From contig NOWV01000110.1 of NCBI GenBank assembly GCA_003344405.1, positions 62,001 to 126,000 of the forward strand: DNA of 64,000 nt, written 5' to 3'. Positions 36,771 through 52,400 of the stretch are shown piece after piece (positions within the stretch are counted from its first letter, which is position 1; each line of letters opens with the position of its first letter). Below the pieces are notes generated by a model that was given only the letters and a program-made list of their open reading frames with translations, ran no database searches and was not told the origin of the DNA. The translations under genes were made by a program, and so were the position numbers. The DNA comes from Trichoplax sp. H2 (Eukaryota > Placozoa > Uniplacotomia > Trichoplacea).

Positions 36771-38608
36771 CGAATGCATGGATTAACTTACGTCTATTAT
36801 ATAATTATCCAAAACGATTGCATAGCATAAAGGTGTAGATTAACCTCCTTTTATTATCCAAGACCGATTGCCTGGTATACAGTATATTATACAGTATATT
36901 AATACAACGCCGACTATACTTTGAGTAAAATAAAAGACAACTATTAAACACTCATGATCAGTGATGTCAAACCATCCAACTTTGAGCTATAATTACGCCG
37001 AGCTTCTATAATTTTCTCAGCCTTTGCTGGTACACACGAAATTAATATTTACGTACAATGAATAAAACAAGTTAACGATGAAGAAGCTATTTTAAGGGTA
37101 AAGGGCTTTATTCGCTAATTCGTTTTTCAATAAAGATAGATAGCTTCTTCTATAACCAAGACTTCAAAAAATTCTTTAATCAGGCCAATCTCCATATAGA
37201 TTTCATGAGAATATTGTTGTAACAAGCAATTTTAGTTCAAATAGCTGCTATCCTATCATCATTTACAGGCTAATATAAAGTTTCAAAGCATTATAGATTG
37301 CAAAACTTTTTAAAAGGCAATGAATTATGTTTTCCAATTGCGAGATAGTATGAGAGCACTCTGCATAATTATAAATTATATACCGTAGTGTATATGTTAA
37401 TATATGCATACTTCAACTGTATTCCCTAACACATAACTAATGTAATTAGCTAAAGTCATTAAAAATGCGAAATTGTGGTCAATCCTCTTTCGCCTACTGT
37501 CGATCATATTTATAGCAACTTTATGTTTCGTAACAATTGAGTATAATTATAATTAGTTATGTTGCGTAACGTAGAATAAGACTAATTGTATATGGATAAT
37601 TCAATGGATCGGTAGGATATAGGATTAGTTGCCATTTAGAGAATGGCACAAATGCCCTTAAAAGTAAGCAGATATTTTATGGTAGATAACAATTTGCATT
37701 CAAAAATGGGATAGTGAGTGAAAGCATTGAATGCGTATAAGCTGCCATGTACAATGTGAGAAATACAAGCACTGTAACTAGCACAAATGAAATTAGAGAC
37801 AGGAATAAGTAGTATTATTGTTTGTATTATTTAAGATGGAAAGCATGTTGTGAGTAAGATTTCAGGATGAAATACGTCATTTTTTTTTATAATAGTAAAT
37901 AGAACGGCGAAGAGTGAAGGATGGTAAGAAATGGTTAAACTGCTCGTAATTGCTGTATACGGTATAACAGGATGTACTACATTTTTATCTAGGGCAGGAG
38001 AACCTAAATAGAAGGTGTATTTAAAGTAATCTAGGATATCTATGATCAAGGAAATGCTGAAAGCACAATATATTTCTTAATCTACTACAACTGGCGTCTT
38101 TACAATCATGATGCATGTTGACTTTGCTACGAAGAGAAATTGGATTTAGGATCTCATTTTATTCACATAATACTTCCTTCCAGTTCAATGTTCCATTTTT
38201 AATTAATCAATCATCTTTCACTTAGTGGTATTAACTTTTATTCATCAACTTTATACTTCTTCATTATAAATTACTGGGACTTGTTTCCTAGTATACAAGT
38301 ACACTATGTGATGATACAAATAGTATATTACAACACTAAGCAGGTATGCTTCGCTATACGGACAAAAAAAAGTTAAAATTTTCACTTTGTTAGCGTGATT
38401 TCTCTCTCCTACTCTACAGCTTACTACCAAGGAATATCTATAATAATATATAATATATTTTGATCTGAAGCAAATTTGAGCTGCACTACATATTATAAGC
38501 TAATAAGATCCAAGAGAATACTCGTCCCATTCAAGCAAGTCTTGAGATAATAATAATATTATAAATGACCAGATCAACAAGGATTCAGTCGTCTAAAAAT
38601 ATTTTAAG

Positions 38609-38704
38609 ATCGCCACTAGTACTGTGATTGTATCCACAGTTCTTGCACTCCTGTTTGTTATCATCGTCTCATCCACGTGCATCAAAAACGAATTTTATTA
38701 TTAA
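38609..38704 (+). pseudogene. Isolated transmembrane-helix exon relic
   Basis: After an AG, 31 codons encode a clean membrane helix (STVIVSTVLALLFVIIVSS) followed by a short charged tail and tandem TAA stops. Its size and position-within-exon resemble the transmembrane exons of the two mucin genes (21307-21397 and 55876-55966). It may be a leftover of a third paralog between them. No EGF or SEA exon was found nearby. Confidence 0.25.
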
Positions 38705-40405
38705 TAAATTGTCTTGCTAATAAGAGCTTAAGAACATTAAAGGAACACATCGCGTGATCGGTACGGAAGCATAGCAAGAAATTACATGTTTATAATGGCT
38801 ATGAAAGCATCCATTGAAAAATGATCACGAAGTGTTAGAATGGGGAAGACATAAAGTAATTGCATCCTAAAATCATGGTGATATGCAAATGAGACGGCTT
38901 CAAGGATTGAAGCGAGTAGAATTATCGTAATGCAGCATGCTTAATCCCCTTAGCTAGCTAGACGAATGATTTAACGCTGTGATATCATCGTATATGATAG
39001 CATTCTGTATCATATGCCGTCATCAATTGAAAAATAACCCAATAATAGCCAGTATTAAGATTACGGAAATAGTATTATAGCCAAAACAATAATATCTAAT
39101 AGTGTGATATTGTTTATGAATGTTATCATCCACGCGTATCTTTCTTTTAATCAGTATCGCTATTATTGTTGTGCTGAAGATTATTGTTCTATCCTAGCGG
39201 ATATAATCTTATTTACCCTTTCAAATAGTGACAAATAAATTAAATGTTATGATAATTGCATAAAAAAAATTTTAAGCGGATTCACTAGTTGTCACAGCAT
39301 CAGTTGCATAATAGAAAAATGCTTCTTTCTCATTCATGATTATTCCGAATTGATTGGAGAAGAAATTAGTTGACGAGGTCCATAAGTCGAATGTGATCTT
39401 CATTCATGGTAGAATAATTATTTTGATACTGATTTAGTCGAGATATTGCGACTTTTTTACCCCTTGCTATAGTATAGTTATCACAGATTAGAGAAGAGCA
39501 CTCTTGACTTGTTCATATTCGGAACTACAATAAATATTTTTAAATAGATTTGGGTAATAGTAGGATTTGTACTTTTTCGCTCAAATTCATGAAAACGATT
39601 TTCATCACCAGACACTAGTGGAGCCAATCCAAGAAGGAAACTACAGGCTTATTCATATCACAAATAAATTTAAACTCTACAATTAATGGTAAGTACCGGT
39701 ATTGCATTTCAAGTTTTCGTGAGAGATGATTTTTGATTAAAGTTCCTCAAATAAGGGTGATTGATTGCCGTCAAGTTCTAGTTACTGCTTCGCTAGAATC
39801 AAAAATAAAACTGAACGTGACTTTGATGGTGATATTATGGATTAGAACTATTACAAGAAAAGTTATATATATTTAAATATCAAATACTGAGGGATTCTTC
39901 CTATTTTTGTTGAGCTCTAGGTAATTAAGCAGGAAAGAAATTAATATATGCTGTACCTTTAAGGACGTTTTAATTACTATTACAATAGCGAGATCATGAA
40001 TTCAAATGACTCAAATAAGGTATTCGGGATTTTTACGTATAAAATAATGAAAAGGCCCATGTAGTTCTAGCAGATAGTGAAAACAGGATTTGGAATTACT
40101 TATGACAACAAGTTCTGAGTATAATCTTAAAGATCAAAGTTCCAAGGTGTTGAGTAGACATGCTGGATTTTTAAACCTCTGATGATGCGAAATAATTCTA
40201 GATGGTGAACAACTAGTTTTGGCTGATAATATTTACTAGTTAGTAAAGATATTTAATGTATAAATTATCACATGATGATCGCATGAGTGAAATAGTATGT
40301 GCAACCTAATTTAAATTTCTAATTTGTTTCTGAATCGCCAAACCTTGGCTATTGTTGATTTATAGTCCTGACTAATGGCAAAAGGTGGCTGTGGATAAGT
40401 GAAAT

Positions 40406-43400
40406 ATGAAAGTTGCAGCTTTATTAAAATTAGGCTACGTAAGTTTAAAATTTGTCTACTCTGATCAATCTATTTATCTTTATATTATTTTTTCCTAATG
40501 TATTTCTCTAAAATTGTACTTAGATATTAATATTGTACCTAAGAATTGTGGTAGATGGCCATTCAATTTCCTTTAATAGTGAAGAAATCAATTTCCTTAG
40601 TCAATTTGTACATACGGAAAGCACCGATGTAGATGAAGTTTCCTACCCATCCTTGCAATCCAGTGCAACTGCAGGTATAACTGGGCATAACAGAAAATCA
40701 AAATTAACTTTAGAGAATTTATTGATGAATTACTCAATGCTTAAGATTATTAGCTATAAGTTTGATCACTAATCTGTAAGAATTGAACTTTCGTTTAACC
40801 TGTGTGTTGCCTGGATCACGTAGGATTGCAAATTACTGAATCGAGTTTTGATAAACCAACAACAATTACGGAATATTTAACACTGCTAGACGATGGATCT
40901 CACATTTTCTCAGGATCAAGTAGCTCCTTTGGTGATCTCACATCAGTTACTGCATTTTCTACACTAACTTCATCAGAAATTAAAGGTGATGTTTTAGGAC
41001 GCTTTCAAGCTTCTTCACTTGTTATAAAAACAAGTCTAATAGCTAGCATAGCTAAATATATATAGGCCGTAACATATACATCTTTATTCCGCTTTATCAA
41101 GCTGTATTAGTTTTACTAATCAAAAGTGTCGATATCATTCCTCCACAACAACGAATAATCTTGTTACTTTTACTATATTTTCAGATGTTCTTGCTGAAAC
41201 TAGCAAAGCCAGCTCCAGCGAGGCCTCCTTAGAATGGATGGGATTTTCTTCTTCTAATGGGAGTATCATATCAGCGAGCCGTATTTATACTCTTAATAAT
41301 CAACAGGAATCTTTACAAAGTTTAGATACAGAGGATCGTCAAACAACGGTTACTTCCGTGTTAACCATGTCTATCTTATTAGAAGACGACAGTAAAGCTT
41401 CCAGAAGTCAAGATAAATTATCACTGACTACTGCTACAGAAAATTCTTTCGTTATTTCGTCTTTTGATTCTAGTTCGTCCGATATTATAACATCAGCTAT
41501 TAGTAACCTACATGAAGAAAACTCTTTAGATACGATGAAAGGCGAGAATTTAATATTATCTGTAATATCTACTCTAACTACAACTTTGGTTGATATGGTA
41601 AGAGAAAGTAGCAATACTGTGAATGTTAAAGATTCCTTATTGACTACAATAACTAAACGTGATTTCCTGTCTTCCACCTTGGATAATGCAGTCAAAGAAT
41701 CGACTGCAAGCATGTCCAATGACGATATCATAACTTATCAGGATAAAAATTCGTTTATTACCTTTCTAGTTGACACTTCATCAACTTTAAGCGAAATGCC
41801 TACGCTCTTACTTCTAGAGAATAGCAATAGTTTAAACCGTGTAGATGATTCTATCCATTCGAGTGATGAATTCTCATCTACAGTCTCTTTGCCGTTAACG
41901 GAGGAAGCTTCTACAAAATCCGTTACGACTACCATCATTCCAAATGATCAAGGCGAAAAGCCATTAATTTTGCCCACAGACATTTTGTCATCGTTAAAAT
42001 TCGACCATACCATATCGACGAGAAGTTTAAATACCCCGGATCAAAATGACTCGTTATCGAGTTTGCATCCAGAAAATCTTTACATGATAACCACAATTAC
42101 TACAAGCGTAATCACATCTTTTATATTGAAAGAAAACAGCATGATTTCCAGTGATCAAAATACTTTTTCAGTCATTACCGCTACCGAAATTGTTTTAATG
42201 AATTCATCTCTGGCTATTAGTGCATCAAATGTCGCGATATCCAACAGTGATACCGTCAATGAAGACGAAAGTTCTTCAAATAAGATAGATACAGACAATT
42301 TGGCATCAACCATAACATCCAGTCTGACTACAACTTTAGTTAACATCGTAAAGGAAAGCAGTGGGACTGAAGATATTGAAGACAATTTATTATTGACTAC
42401 GATAACTAAATCTGATTTTCTATCTTCTTCTTTGGACAATTTGGTACGAGATTCTGTAATAAGCATAACCAAAATTCAAACCTTCAGTATTCAAGATAAA
42501 AGTTTATACAGTAATTATCTATTAGTCATGACATCAACTTCAACTTTCATTTCTTCAACTGCAGCTACTGATGACCGGTACAGTCTAAACTATCTAAACC
42601 ATTTCACGGATTCCATTGGTGAGTTTTCGTCTTCAATACCTGCAAAATCAACAGAAAACCTTAATACCTTAGGTGATCAAAAGGAATCTTTGCCGAGTTT
42701 TGACACAGAAAATCTTTCCATTGGAACCACAGTTACTTCGATATTAACCACCTCTTTCATAGAAGCAGAAGCTAGTATGGTATCCAGTAGTCAGAATGAT
42801 TTTTCAATTGCTACCACTACCGAAAACTCGTTTCAGAGTTCACCTTTACCCTCGAATATTACAAATATCGTCATATCCAGTAGCAGTATCCTAAATGAAG
42901 AAGAAAATTCTTCAAGTAGGATAGATACAGACAACTTGGCAACTACCATAACCTCAGATTTAACCACAACTTTAGTTATAACAGTAAAGGAAAGTAGCAG
43001 TACTACTGATGTTGAAGATAATTCATTATTGACTAGCATTACCAAATCTGATTTCCTATTTTCTTCAGTGGATCATTCAGTGAAAGATTTTGTTATAAGC
43101 AAGACCAATATCTATACCTTCAGTATTCAAGATAAAAGTTTTACTTCAATTTTAACCAATTCTTTAATAGAAAAAGAAACAAGTTTAGCTTTAAATAGTC
43201 AGCACGACTTTTCGATCGCTTCTACAATTGACAACTCATTCCATAGTCCATCTTTACATTCGGAAATATCCCATGCTGTCATATCAAGTAGCGGTATCCT
43301 AAATGAAGGAGAAAATTCTAAAATTACGCTACATACAAACAATTTGACATCTTATATCACATTTGATTTGACCACTACTACTTTGGTTGATATAATTAAA

Positions 43401-46400
43401 GAAAGTGGCAGTACTTTCGGTACTAAAGATGGTTCACCGATTACTGCATTTACTATCAGTAAAAATAATTTCCAATCTTCTTTCATGGACAATTCCATAA
43501 GAGATTCTGCTATAACTGAGACTGATGCATATACACAGAACATCCAAAATTCATTTCATAATCTCCTGTCTGAGTATACATCAACTTCAATTGAAATCTC
43601 TTCTATCCTATCCATAGGCAGCGAGAGTAGTTTAAAAAATCATGATGGTTTATCGTCCATTCCCATTACGAATCAACTTTCTACCATCCACAATTCATCA
43701 TTGATTATGACTGCAATAAATAATTATAACAGTCAATCCACTACCGGTATCAACGCTATAAATGATGAAAGCCTATTGCCAATCATTTCTGCTACAGACG
43801 ATGTGGCATCTAGCATAGATTCGACTCCAGTGATAATGGCCTCGATGATATCACATGAAAATAACAGCATTGCCCCCTATCATTCTATTTCATCGACAAT
43901 TATTTACACTGAAAATGTGTCTACCATTTCATCCATTAATTTTATTGAGGAAGAATCGAATACTTTAACCTCTAGGATCAATATCTCAAGTAAGCAAGAA
44001 GTGCTCTCAAGAGTAACCACACCGGAAGATTATGCACTCAGTCTTTCATCGACTCTACCTGCACCCTTTTCTACTACATCCGAAGAATTTTCGAGTATCA
44101 ATCATCCAGAGCGATCTTCTTTCATGGCCGATATTGACGGCAATTTACTCACTTCCTCTATCCAGTATACGGTAGGTGATTTTACTACACAAATCAGCAG
44201 CATCAACACTTTAAGTGGCCAAGATGAAATCTTAACCATCGTAGACACAAATATTCTGCTGCCGAGTACCGAATCTATTCTAGGTAAAATATCTTCCATA
44301 TCCTCGATAAATAGCAATAGAATATCAGATTATCAAGACCATTTCATTTCAACCATAGAGAGTGAAGAACTTCCTACAATAGCATCTTCAATTGAAACGG
44401 AATATACTTTTACTTTACAAACTCCAAGCCATTATGCGCAAAGTAACCAAGATGGTCATCAGGATAACTCTTTATCGATAATAAACACATATGATCGCTT
44501 CAATAGCATTACTTCTACTCTAGTTATAGCTGCATCCATCTTGCCAATAAGTGATAGTAGTCATAGTAAATTAGAGTACGACGAGAGTTTATCATCGATT
44601 GCTAATGTTGGCGTGCCAATGAATAGCGCCTTATACTTCTCAGAGAGTGAATCTGTTACATCAATCGCTAGCATCGCTATTCCAAGCGATGGAAAGAACT
44701 CTTTCATAGTCACAGATTCAAAAAATCTTGCATCCACTATTTTCTCCACGGAAATTGATACTGGATTGATCTCATCAGTGGACAGCCATAGCGCTTTCGA
44801 GTATCTAGAAAGCGTATCCTTTCAGCAAGCTATAACCTCAAAGGATTACTCGCTTAATCCATCTAGCAACTTGATAGAAAATGTATCTAGTGTAACAAGT
44901 AGCAATACGATAGAGCAAATTGACCAAGACAAGCCTTCATTTATAAGTAATGTAAGTCTACTTAGTAACGTTCTGTCAACTCCAGTAATGGTAGCATCTA
45001 TCTTATCAACATTCTTCGATCATAGCAGTATTTTAAATCATCCAGATCAATCCTTAGCTAGTGATAGTGAACAAAATCTTGCTTCCATCACCGAATCCAA
45101 TTTGGTTCTAATCCCATCTATTTTTCCAATCAATAATAGCAGTATTGAAGGTGATTTAGATAGTTTCTCCATCATTGTAGCATCAGGTTCGAATGCTGGT
45201 CCATCCACTGCAGATTTCAATAGAACACAAACGAATACTATTATAATATCAGCTACTGTTAATATCCTGAGCGATCAAGATGAATCTTTACTGATTGATG
45301 ATACAAAAGAAGTACTAACCAACATTAAATCTATATTAGAAGTATCGGCATCGGCAACATTAAACTATCTTGATAATACTTCTGAAAACAGAGAAGAGTC
45401 GTCCATTCTATCCTCAATTGCTACAGCAGAGAATTCATTCTTTGCCAACTCTAAATCGAACGAAAAGGATTTCATTGCAACAACTATCGATTTGTTAAGC
45501 GATGTAGATCTATCCTTACCTTTTATTAACCAACAAAATAGTCAATCCACTGTATCCAATCCGTCTGCGATGCTATCCATTTTCCTAACGGATGATAATA
45601 GTCTCGTCGATTCTTCAGACAGCCTGTTATTGACTCCAGATATTGGTCTTGATGATGGTTTATTGACTAAGAGCTTTGATTCAATACAAACTGCTACCAC
45701 TATCATATCAACTAACGTCCATATCCAAAGTGATGAAGACGAATCTTTGGTGATCACAAATACAAAAGATTTCCTATCGAATCATCAATCCACGTTAATC
45801 ATAACAACATCTACTGCAATCATGAACAGTATTGATATCTCTCAATATGCAGAGGATTCTTTACTGGTATTCTCCATAACTACTGAGGATAATTCATATG
45901 TGATTAGTTCTAAATCTGTACAAAAGGATATAACTACAACAAATGTTAATATCCTAAGTGACCAAAACGGGTCTTTGCTGATGATTACCACGGGAGAAGT
46001 GCAACAAAATGTCTTATCCGTCAGCGAATCTAACCTGAATATAACCGCATCGAATGCTCTTATAATCACATCTGTTTTATCAATAGACGATGACAGCTTT
46101 ACAGCTTCTATAAGCAGTCTGCCATTGACTACAAATACTGATCATGAAGATAGCTTGCTAACAAATAACTCTGATTCAAAACAGATTACCTCCTTTACAA
46201 TATCAACCAACATCAATATCTCAAGTGATGAAGATGAATCTTTGCTGATCGCGAACACAGAAGATTTCCTGTCAAATCATAAATCCACATTAGTTACAAC
46301 CGATTTAATAGCGCTAATGAATACTAATGGTATCTCTCAATATGGAGATGATTCATCATTGATGTTACCCATTGCCACTAAAGATAATTCTTTGATGACT

Positions 46401-49400
46401 AATTCTAAATCTGTACAATACAATTTAGCCATTACAAGTATCAATATCATAAGTGATCAATCTTTGCTAATTAATAAAGAAGAAGAGCCACAAAATCTCT
46501 TATCCATTAGCGAATCTAGCCTGGATATAACCGCGTCAAATTCTCTTATAATCACATCTGTTTTACTGGTAGACGATAGCAGCTTTACAGATTCTTTAGG
46601 CAGTCTGTCGTTGGCTACAAACACTGGCCTTGATGATAGTCTGTTAACCAATAGCCTTAATTTAATACAAACTATTTCAGCTGCAGAATTAACTAATCTC
46701 AATATCTTAAGCGATAAAGACAAATCTTTGGTGATCGTTGACACAGACGATTTCCAATCGAATCATCAATCCACGTTAGCTATAACGGCGTCTGCTACAT
46801 TTATGAACACCAACGGTATCTCTCAATATGGAGAGATTTCATCAATGATATTCCCTATTGCCACTGAGGATAATTCGTTCGCGACTAGTTCTAAATCTGT
46901 ACAAAATAAATCAGCTACAACAAGTATCACCATCCTAAGCGATCAATCTGTACTGATTAATACAGAAGAAGTGCCACAAAATCTCTTATCCATTAGCGAA
47001 TCTAACTTGAATATAACCGCATCTAATCCTCTTATAATCACATCTGTATTACTGTTAGACGATAGCAGCTTTATAGATTCTTCCGGCAGTTTGTCATTTA
47101 TGACGAACAGCGGCCTTGATGATAGTCTATTAACTAACAACCTTAATTTAATACAAACCGTCTCTGCTGCAGAATCAACCGATCTCAATAGCTTAAGCAA
47201 AGAAGATGAATCTTTGGTGATCGCTAACACAGAAGATTTCCTATCGAATCATCAATCCACGTTAGTTAGTGGGGTATTCCTAAATACTAACGGTATCTCT
47301 CAATATGGAGAGGATTCATCATTGATGTTACCCATTGCCACTGAAGATTATTCGTTCACGACTGGTTCTAAATCTATACAAAACAATTTAGTTACAACAA
47401 GTATCGCTATCCTAAGTGATCAATCAGTACTGATTGAGACAGAAGAAGTGCCACAAAATCTCCTATCCATTAGCGAATCTAACTTGGATATAACCGCATC
47501 TAATCCTTTTACAACCACGTCTGTTTTACTAGTGGACGATAGCAGCTTTATAGATTCTTCCGCAATTCAGTCGTTTACTATGAATATCAATCTTGATAAT
47601 AGCCTGTTGACGAACAGCCTTAATTTAATACAAATCGTCTCTGCTGCAAAATCAACCAATCTCAATAGCTTAAGCAAAGAAGATGAATCTTTGGTGATCG
47701 CTAACACAGAAGATTTCCTATCGAATCATCAATCCACGTTAGTTAGTGGGGTATTCCTGAATACTAACGGTATCTCTCAATATATGGAGGATTCATCATT
47801 GGTATTTCCTATTACCATAGAGGATAATTCGCTCACGGCTAGCTCTAAATCTGTTCAAAACAATTTAGCTACAACAAGTATCACTATCCTAAGTGATCAA
47901 TCAGTACTGATTAAAACAGAAGAAGTGCCACAAAATCTCCTATCCATTAGCGAATCTAACTTGGATATAACTGCATCTAATCCTTTTACAACCACGTCTG
48001 TTTTACTAGTGGACGATAGCAGCTTTATAGATTCTTCCGCCATTCAGTCCTTTACTATAAATACCAATCTTGATAATAGCCTGTTGACGAACAGCCTTAA
48101 TTTAATAGAAATCGTCTCTGCTGCAAAATCAACCAATCTCAATAGCTTAAGCAAAGAAGATGAATCTTTGGTGATCGCTAATACAGAAGATTTCCTATCG
48201 AATCATCAATCCACGTTAGTTAGTGGGGTATTCCTGAATACTAACGGTATCTCTCAATATATGGAGGACTCATCATTGGTATTTCCTATTACCATAGAGG
48301 ATAATTCGCTCACGGCTAGCTCTAAATCTGTTCAAAACAATTTAGCTACAACAAGTATTAATATCATCAACGATCAATCTGTACTGATTAATACAGAAGA
48401 AGAGCCGCAAAATCTCCTATCCATTAGCCAATCTAATCTGGATACAACCATATCTAATCCTCTTATCATTACATCTGCTTTACTAGACGTTAGCATCTTT
48501 ACAGATTCTTTTGGCAGTCTATCGCTCACTACAAATATCGGCCTTGATGATGGTCAGTTGATGAACAGCCTTAATTTACTACAAACTATCTCCAAAGTAA
48601 CATCAACTGATCTCAATATCTATAGTGATGAAAAAGAATCTTTGCTGACTGCTGACACAGAAGACTTTCCATCGAATCATCCATCTGCATTAGTCATAAC
48701 AACTTTGACTACATTAATTAATACCAACAGTATCTCTCAATATGTAGAGGATTCATCATGGAACTTCCCCATCGAGGATAATTCGTTTACGACTAGTTCT
48801 AAATCTGTACAAAACAATTTAGCTACAACAACCATCAATATCCTTAGTGATCAATCTGTACTGATTAATACAGAAGAAGTGTCACAAAATCTCTTATCCA
48901 TTAGCGAATCTAACCTGGATATAACCGCATCTAATCCCCATATAATCCCATCTGTTTTACCAATAGACGATAGCAGTTTTACAGGTTCTTCAGCCAGTCT
49001 GTCGTTGACTACAAATTTCGGCCTTGATGATAGCCAGTTGACGAATAGCCTTCATTTAATACAAACAATCTCCGCTGCAAGATCTACTGATCTCAATAGT
49101 TTAAGCGATGAAGATGAGTCCTTAATGATCGCTGATACAGAAGACTTCCTATCGAATCATCCATCCACATTTATTACTACAACTTTTACTACATTCATGA
49201 CTAGTAATAATATCTCTGAATACGTAGAGGATTCATCATTGGTGTTCCCCATTGCCACCGAAGATGATTCGTTTACGACTAGTTCTAAATTTGTACAAAG
49301 CGATTTAGCTGCAACAAGTATCACTATCCTAAGCGATCAATCTGTGCTGATTAATACAGAAGAAGTGCTACAAAATCTCTTATCCATTAGTAAATCTAAC

Positions 49401-52400
49401 CTGGATATAACCGCATCTAATCCCCTTATAATTACATCTGTTTTACCAATAGGCGATAGTAGTTTTACAGGTTCTTCAGCCAGTTTATCGTTGACTACAA
49501 ACACCAGCCATAATGATAGCCTATTGACGAACAGCCTTAATTTAATACAAACCATCTCCTCTGCAAGATCAACTGATCTTAACATCTTAAGCGATGAAGA
49601 TGAATCTTTAATGATCTCTATCACAGAAGATTTCCTATCGAATCACCAATCTGCATTGGTTATAACAGCTTTAACTACATTAATTAACACCAACGGTATC
49701 TCTCAATATGCAGAGGATTCATCGTTGTTGCTCTCCATGGACACTAAGGAATATTTGTTCACGACTAGCTCTAATTCTGTAGAAAAGGATTTAATCACAA
49801 CCAATATCACTATCCTAAGTGATCAAAACGAATCTGTACAGATGACCACTATAGGAGAAGGGCCACAAAATCTCTTTTCCATCGCCCAATCCAATCTGGT
49901 TATAACTGCATCAAATCCTCTAGTAATCACATCTGCTTTTCCAATCCATGATGGCAGCTTAGTACATTCTTTAAACAGTCTATCGTGGACTACCAACACT
50001 GATCTTGTACATAATCTGTCAATAAACAGCTCTGACTTAATCCATACCACTTCCATTACAAAATCAAGCAACATTAATATCTTAAGTAATAAAGATGATT
50101 CTTTACTAATCACTGACACAGAAGATTTCCTATCAGATCATCAATCCACGTTAGCCATAACTGTGTCTACAGTCATGAATAGTCACGATATCTCTCAATA
50201 TGTACAAGATTCTACATTGGTATTCCCCACTGAGGCTAATTCGTTGACGATTAGCTCAAAATCTGCAGAAATGGATTTAGCTAAAACAAATGTTAATATC
50301 CTAAGTGATCAATCTTTGCTGATTACCACAGAACAAGTGCCAGGAAATCCCTCAGCTATAACCCAATCCAACCTGGGCATAACTACATCAAATCCTCTTA
50401 CAATTCTAATTCCGTCTATTTTACCAATGGACGATAGCAGTTTTACAGATTCTTCAACCAGTCTATCGTTGACTATAAACATTAGTCTTAAAGACAGTTT
50501 GTCCACAAGTAGCTCCAATTCAATGCAAACCTCCCTCATTCGAATATCCACCAACATCAATATCTTAAGTGATGAAGATGAATCTTGGCTAATCACTAAC
50601 ACAGAAGATTTCCTATCGAATCACCAATCTACATTCGCCCTAACTGCATCGACAATATTGATCAATACCAATAGTTTCTCTCAAAATGGAGATGATTCAA
50701 CATGGAGGTTCCCCATCGCCACGGAAGACAATTTGCTAAGGATTAGCTCAAACTCTGTCGAAAAAGAATTGACGACAGCCATCATCCCCATTTTAAGTCA
50801 TCAAGAGGAATCAGTGCTGACAACAAATCTTGGGAATCTCCAACCGCTTTCCAGCATAGTATTGAGCATAGGTCCAGCTACCTTCCAACTCGAGGCAAGT
50901 ATTTCAGAAGATTACCATGATTCCTCCAATGTTATTGCTAGCAACGAAATTCCTATTCTACCATCCTCTATCCTTACCGTCAAGGATACTCTACTCTTTA
51001 GCAGTGTTTTTAGCGCAGTAGATCAGTCTTTCATGACAAAAATGACCTTAAACGACCTATCTGACATAGTATCAATATCGGATGTCTCGAATCAATCACT
51101 AGCCATGTTGGACAGAAGTAGTCGTTCAGAATATCAAGAAGGTTCATTGCTCATTTCGCCAACTACTTCATCTCTAATAATGTCGCCTTCACAAATGGAT
51201 GAGAACGATTTCATTTCAGCCTTTAGCATCACTCAATTAATCCATGATGAGGAATATTCTTCGTCAGCAGAAGCATTGCTTCATCAATCGCTCTATCTAT
51301 CCAATTCTGCCTTTTCGCAATTCTCTCATCTACCAATCTACAGCAATACCATTCCAAGCCATCAAGGCAATTTACCTTCAACCATTTCCTCCTTGTATTC
51401 CAATGTTGTTCCCTCTAGCGGGATAGAGCTCGTTAGCAGCCGTGATATCTTCACTGATCAGGATGAAATTTTACTAGTAACTACAAAAGTAAATAACTTA
51501 ATTTCTATGACAGCATCTGGAAATGTCTTGATCATTTCAACGAGTAGGATAAATGCTATGAGTGATGGCGAAGATTCGTTATCGTATGGAAGTACAAATA
51601 CGATTCTATCTGATGTTCCATCGACTACTATTGCAACATGGTTGGACTCTAACACCATTTCAGATTATCAACAAGACTTATCGTTTGCAAGCACCAATAT
51701 CCTTCAGCCGGATATTGCATCCACTACCACTGCTACCCCTATCCTCTTTCAGCTAGACACTAACACCTTGTCATATTATCAAGAAAGTTTGCCGTTTGCG
51801 AGCACTCACAATCTCCAGCTGGATATTGCATCGATTACCATTGCTACACCAATCACCTTCCAACTAGATACTAACACCTTTTCGCATTACCAAGAAAGTT
51901 TATCGTTTGCAAGCATAAACAATATTTATCCTGAGATAGTGTCGAAAACCATTGCAACATCTATCGCTTTACAGCTAGATACGAACTCGATTTCAGATTA
52001 TCAACAGAGTTTGCCGTTTGCAAGCACCAATATTCTTCAGCCGGATATTGCATCGGCTACCATTGCAACTGCAAACATCTTGCAGCTGGACACCAACACC
52101 ATTTTAAATTATCAAGGAAGTTTATCGTTTGCAAGCACTAATAACTTTCAGCCGGATATCTCAAATTACAAGCAGAGTTTACCGCTAGTAAGCACTAAGA
52201 TTTATCAGCCGGATATTGCATCGACTACCTTTGCAACACCAATCATCTTGCAGCTAGACTCAAACACCATTTCCAATTACCAAGAAAGTTTATCGTTTGC
52301 AAGCTCTAATAATCTTCAGCAGGATATTTCATATTACAAGCAGAGTTTACCGCTTGCAAGCACTAAGATTTATCAGCCGGATATTGCATCGACTACTATT

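Larger units (their letters stand above)
34941..40405. other. Long intergenic region before the giant mucin gene
   Basis: No intact gene found. Open frames at 35774-35980 and 37831-38049 (minus) have no recognisable domain. Present are AT microsatellite-like tracts (35889-35905 and 36577-36597), an LTR-like block near 36400-36770 and a transmembrane-like relic at 38609-38704. The promoter of the gene starting at 40406 should lie at its right edge. Confidence 0.45.

Noticed and set aside
35774-38049. Minus-strand frames of 68 and 72 codons
   Set aside because: No domain, no splice context, low-complexity surroundings including a TA tract.
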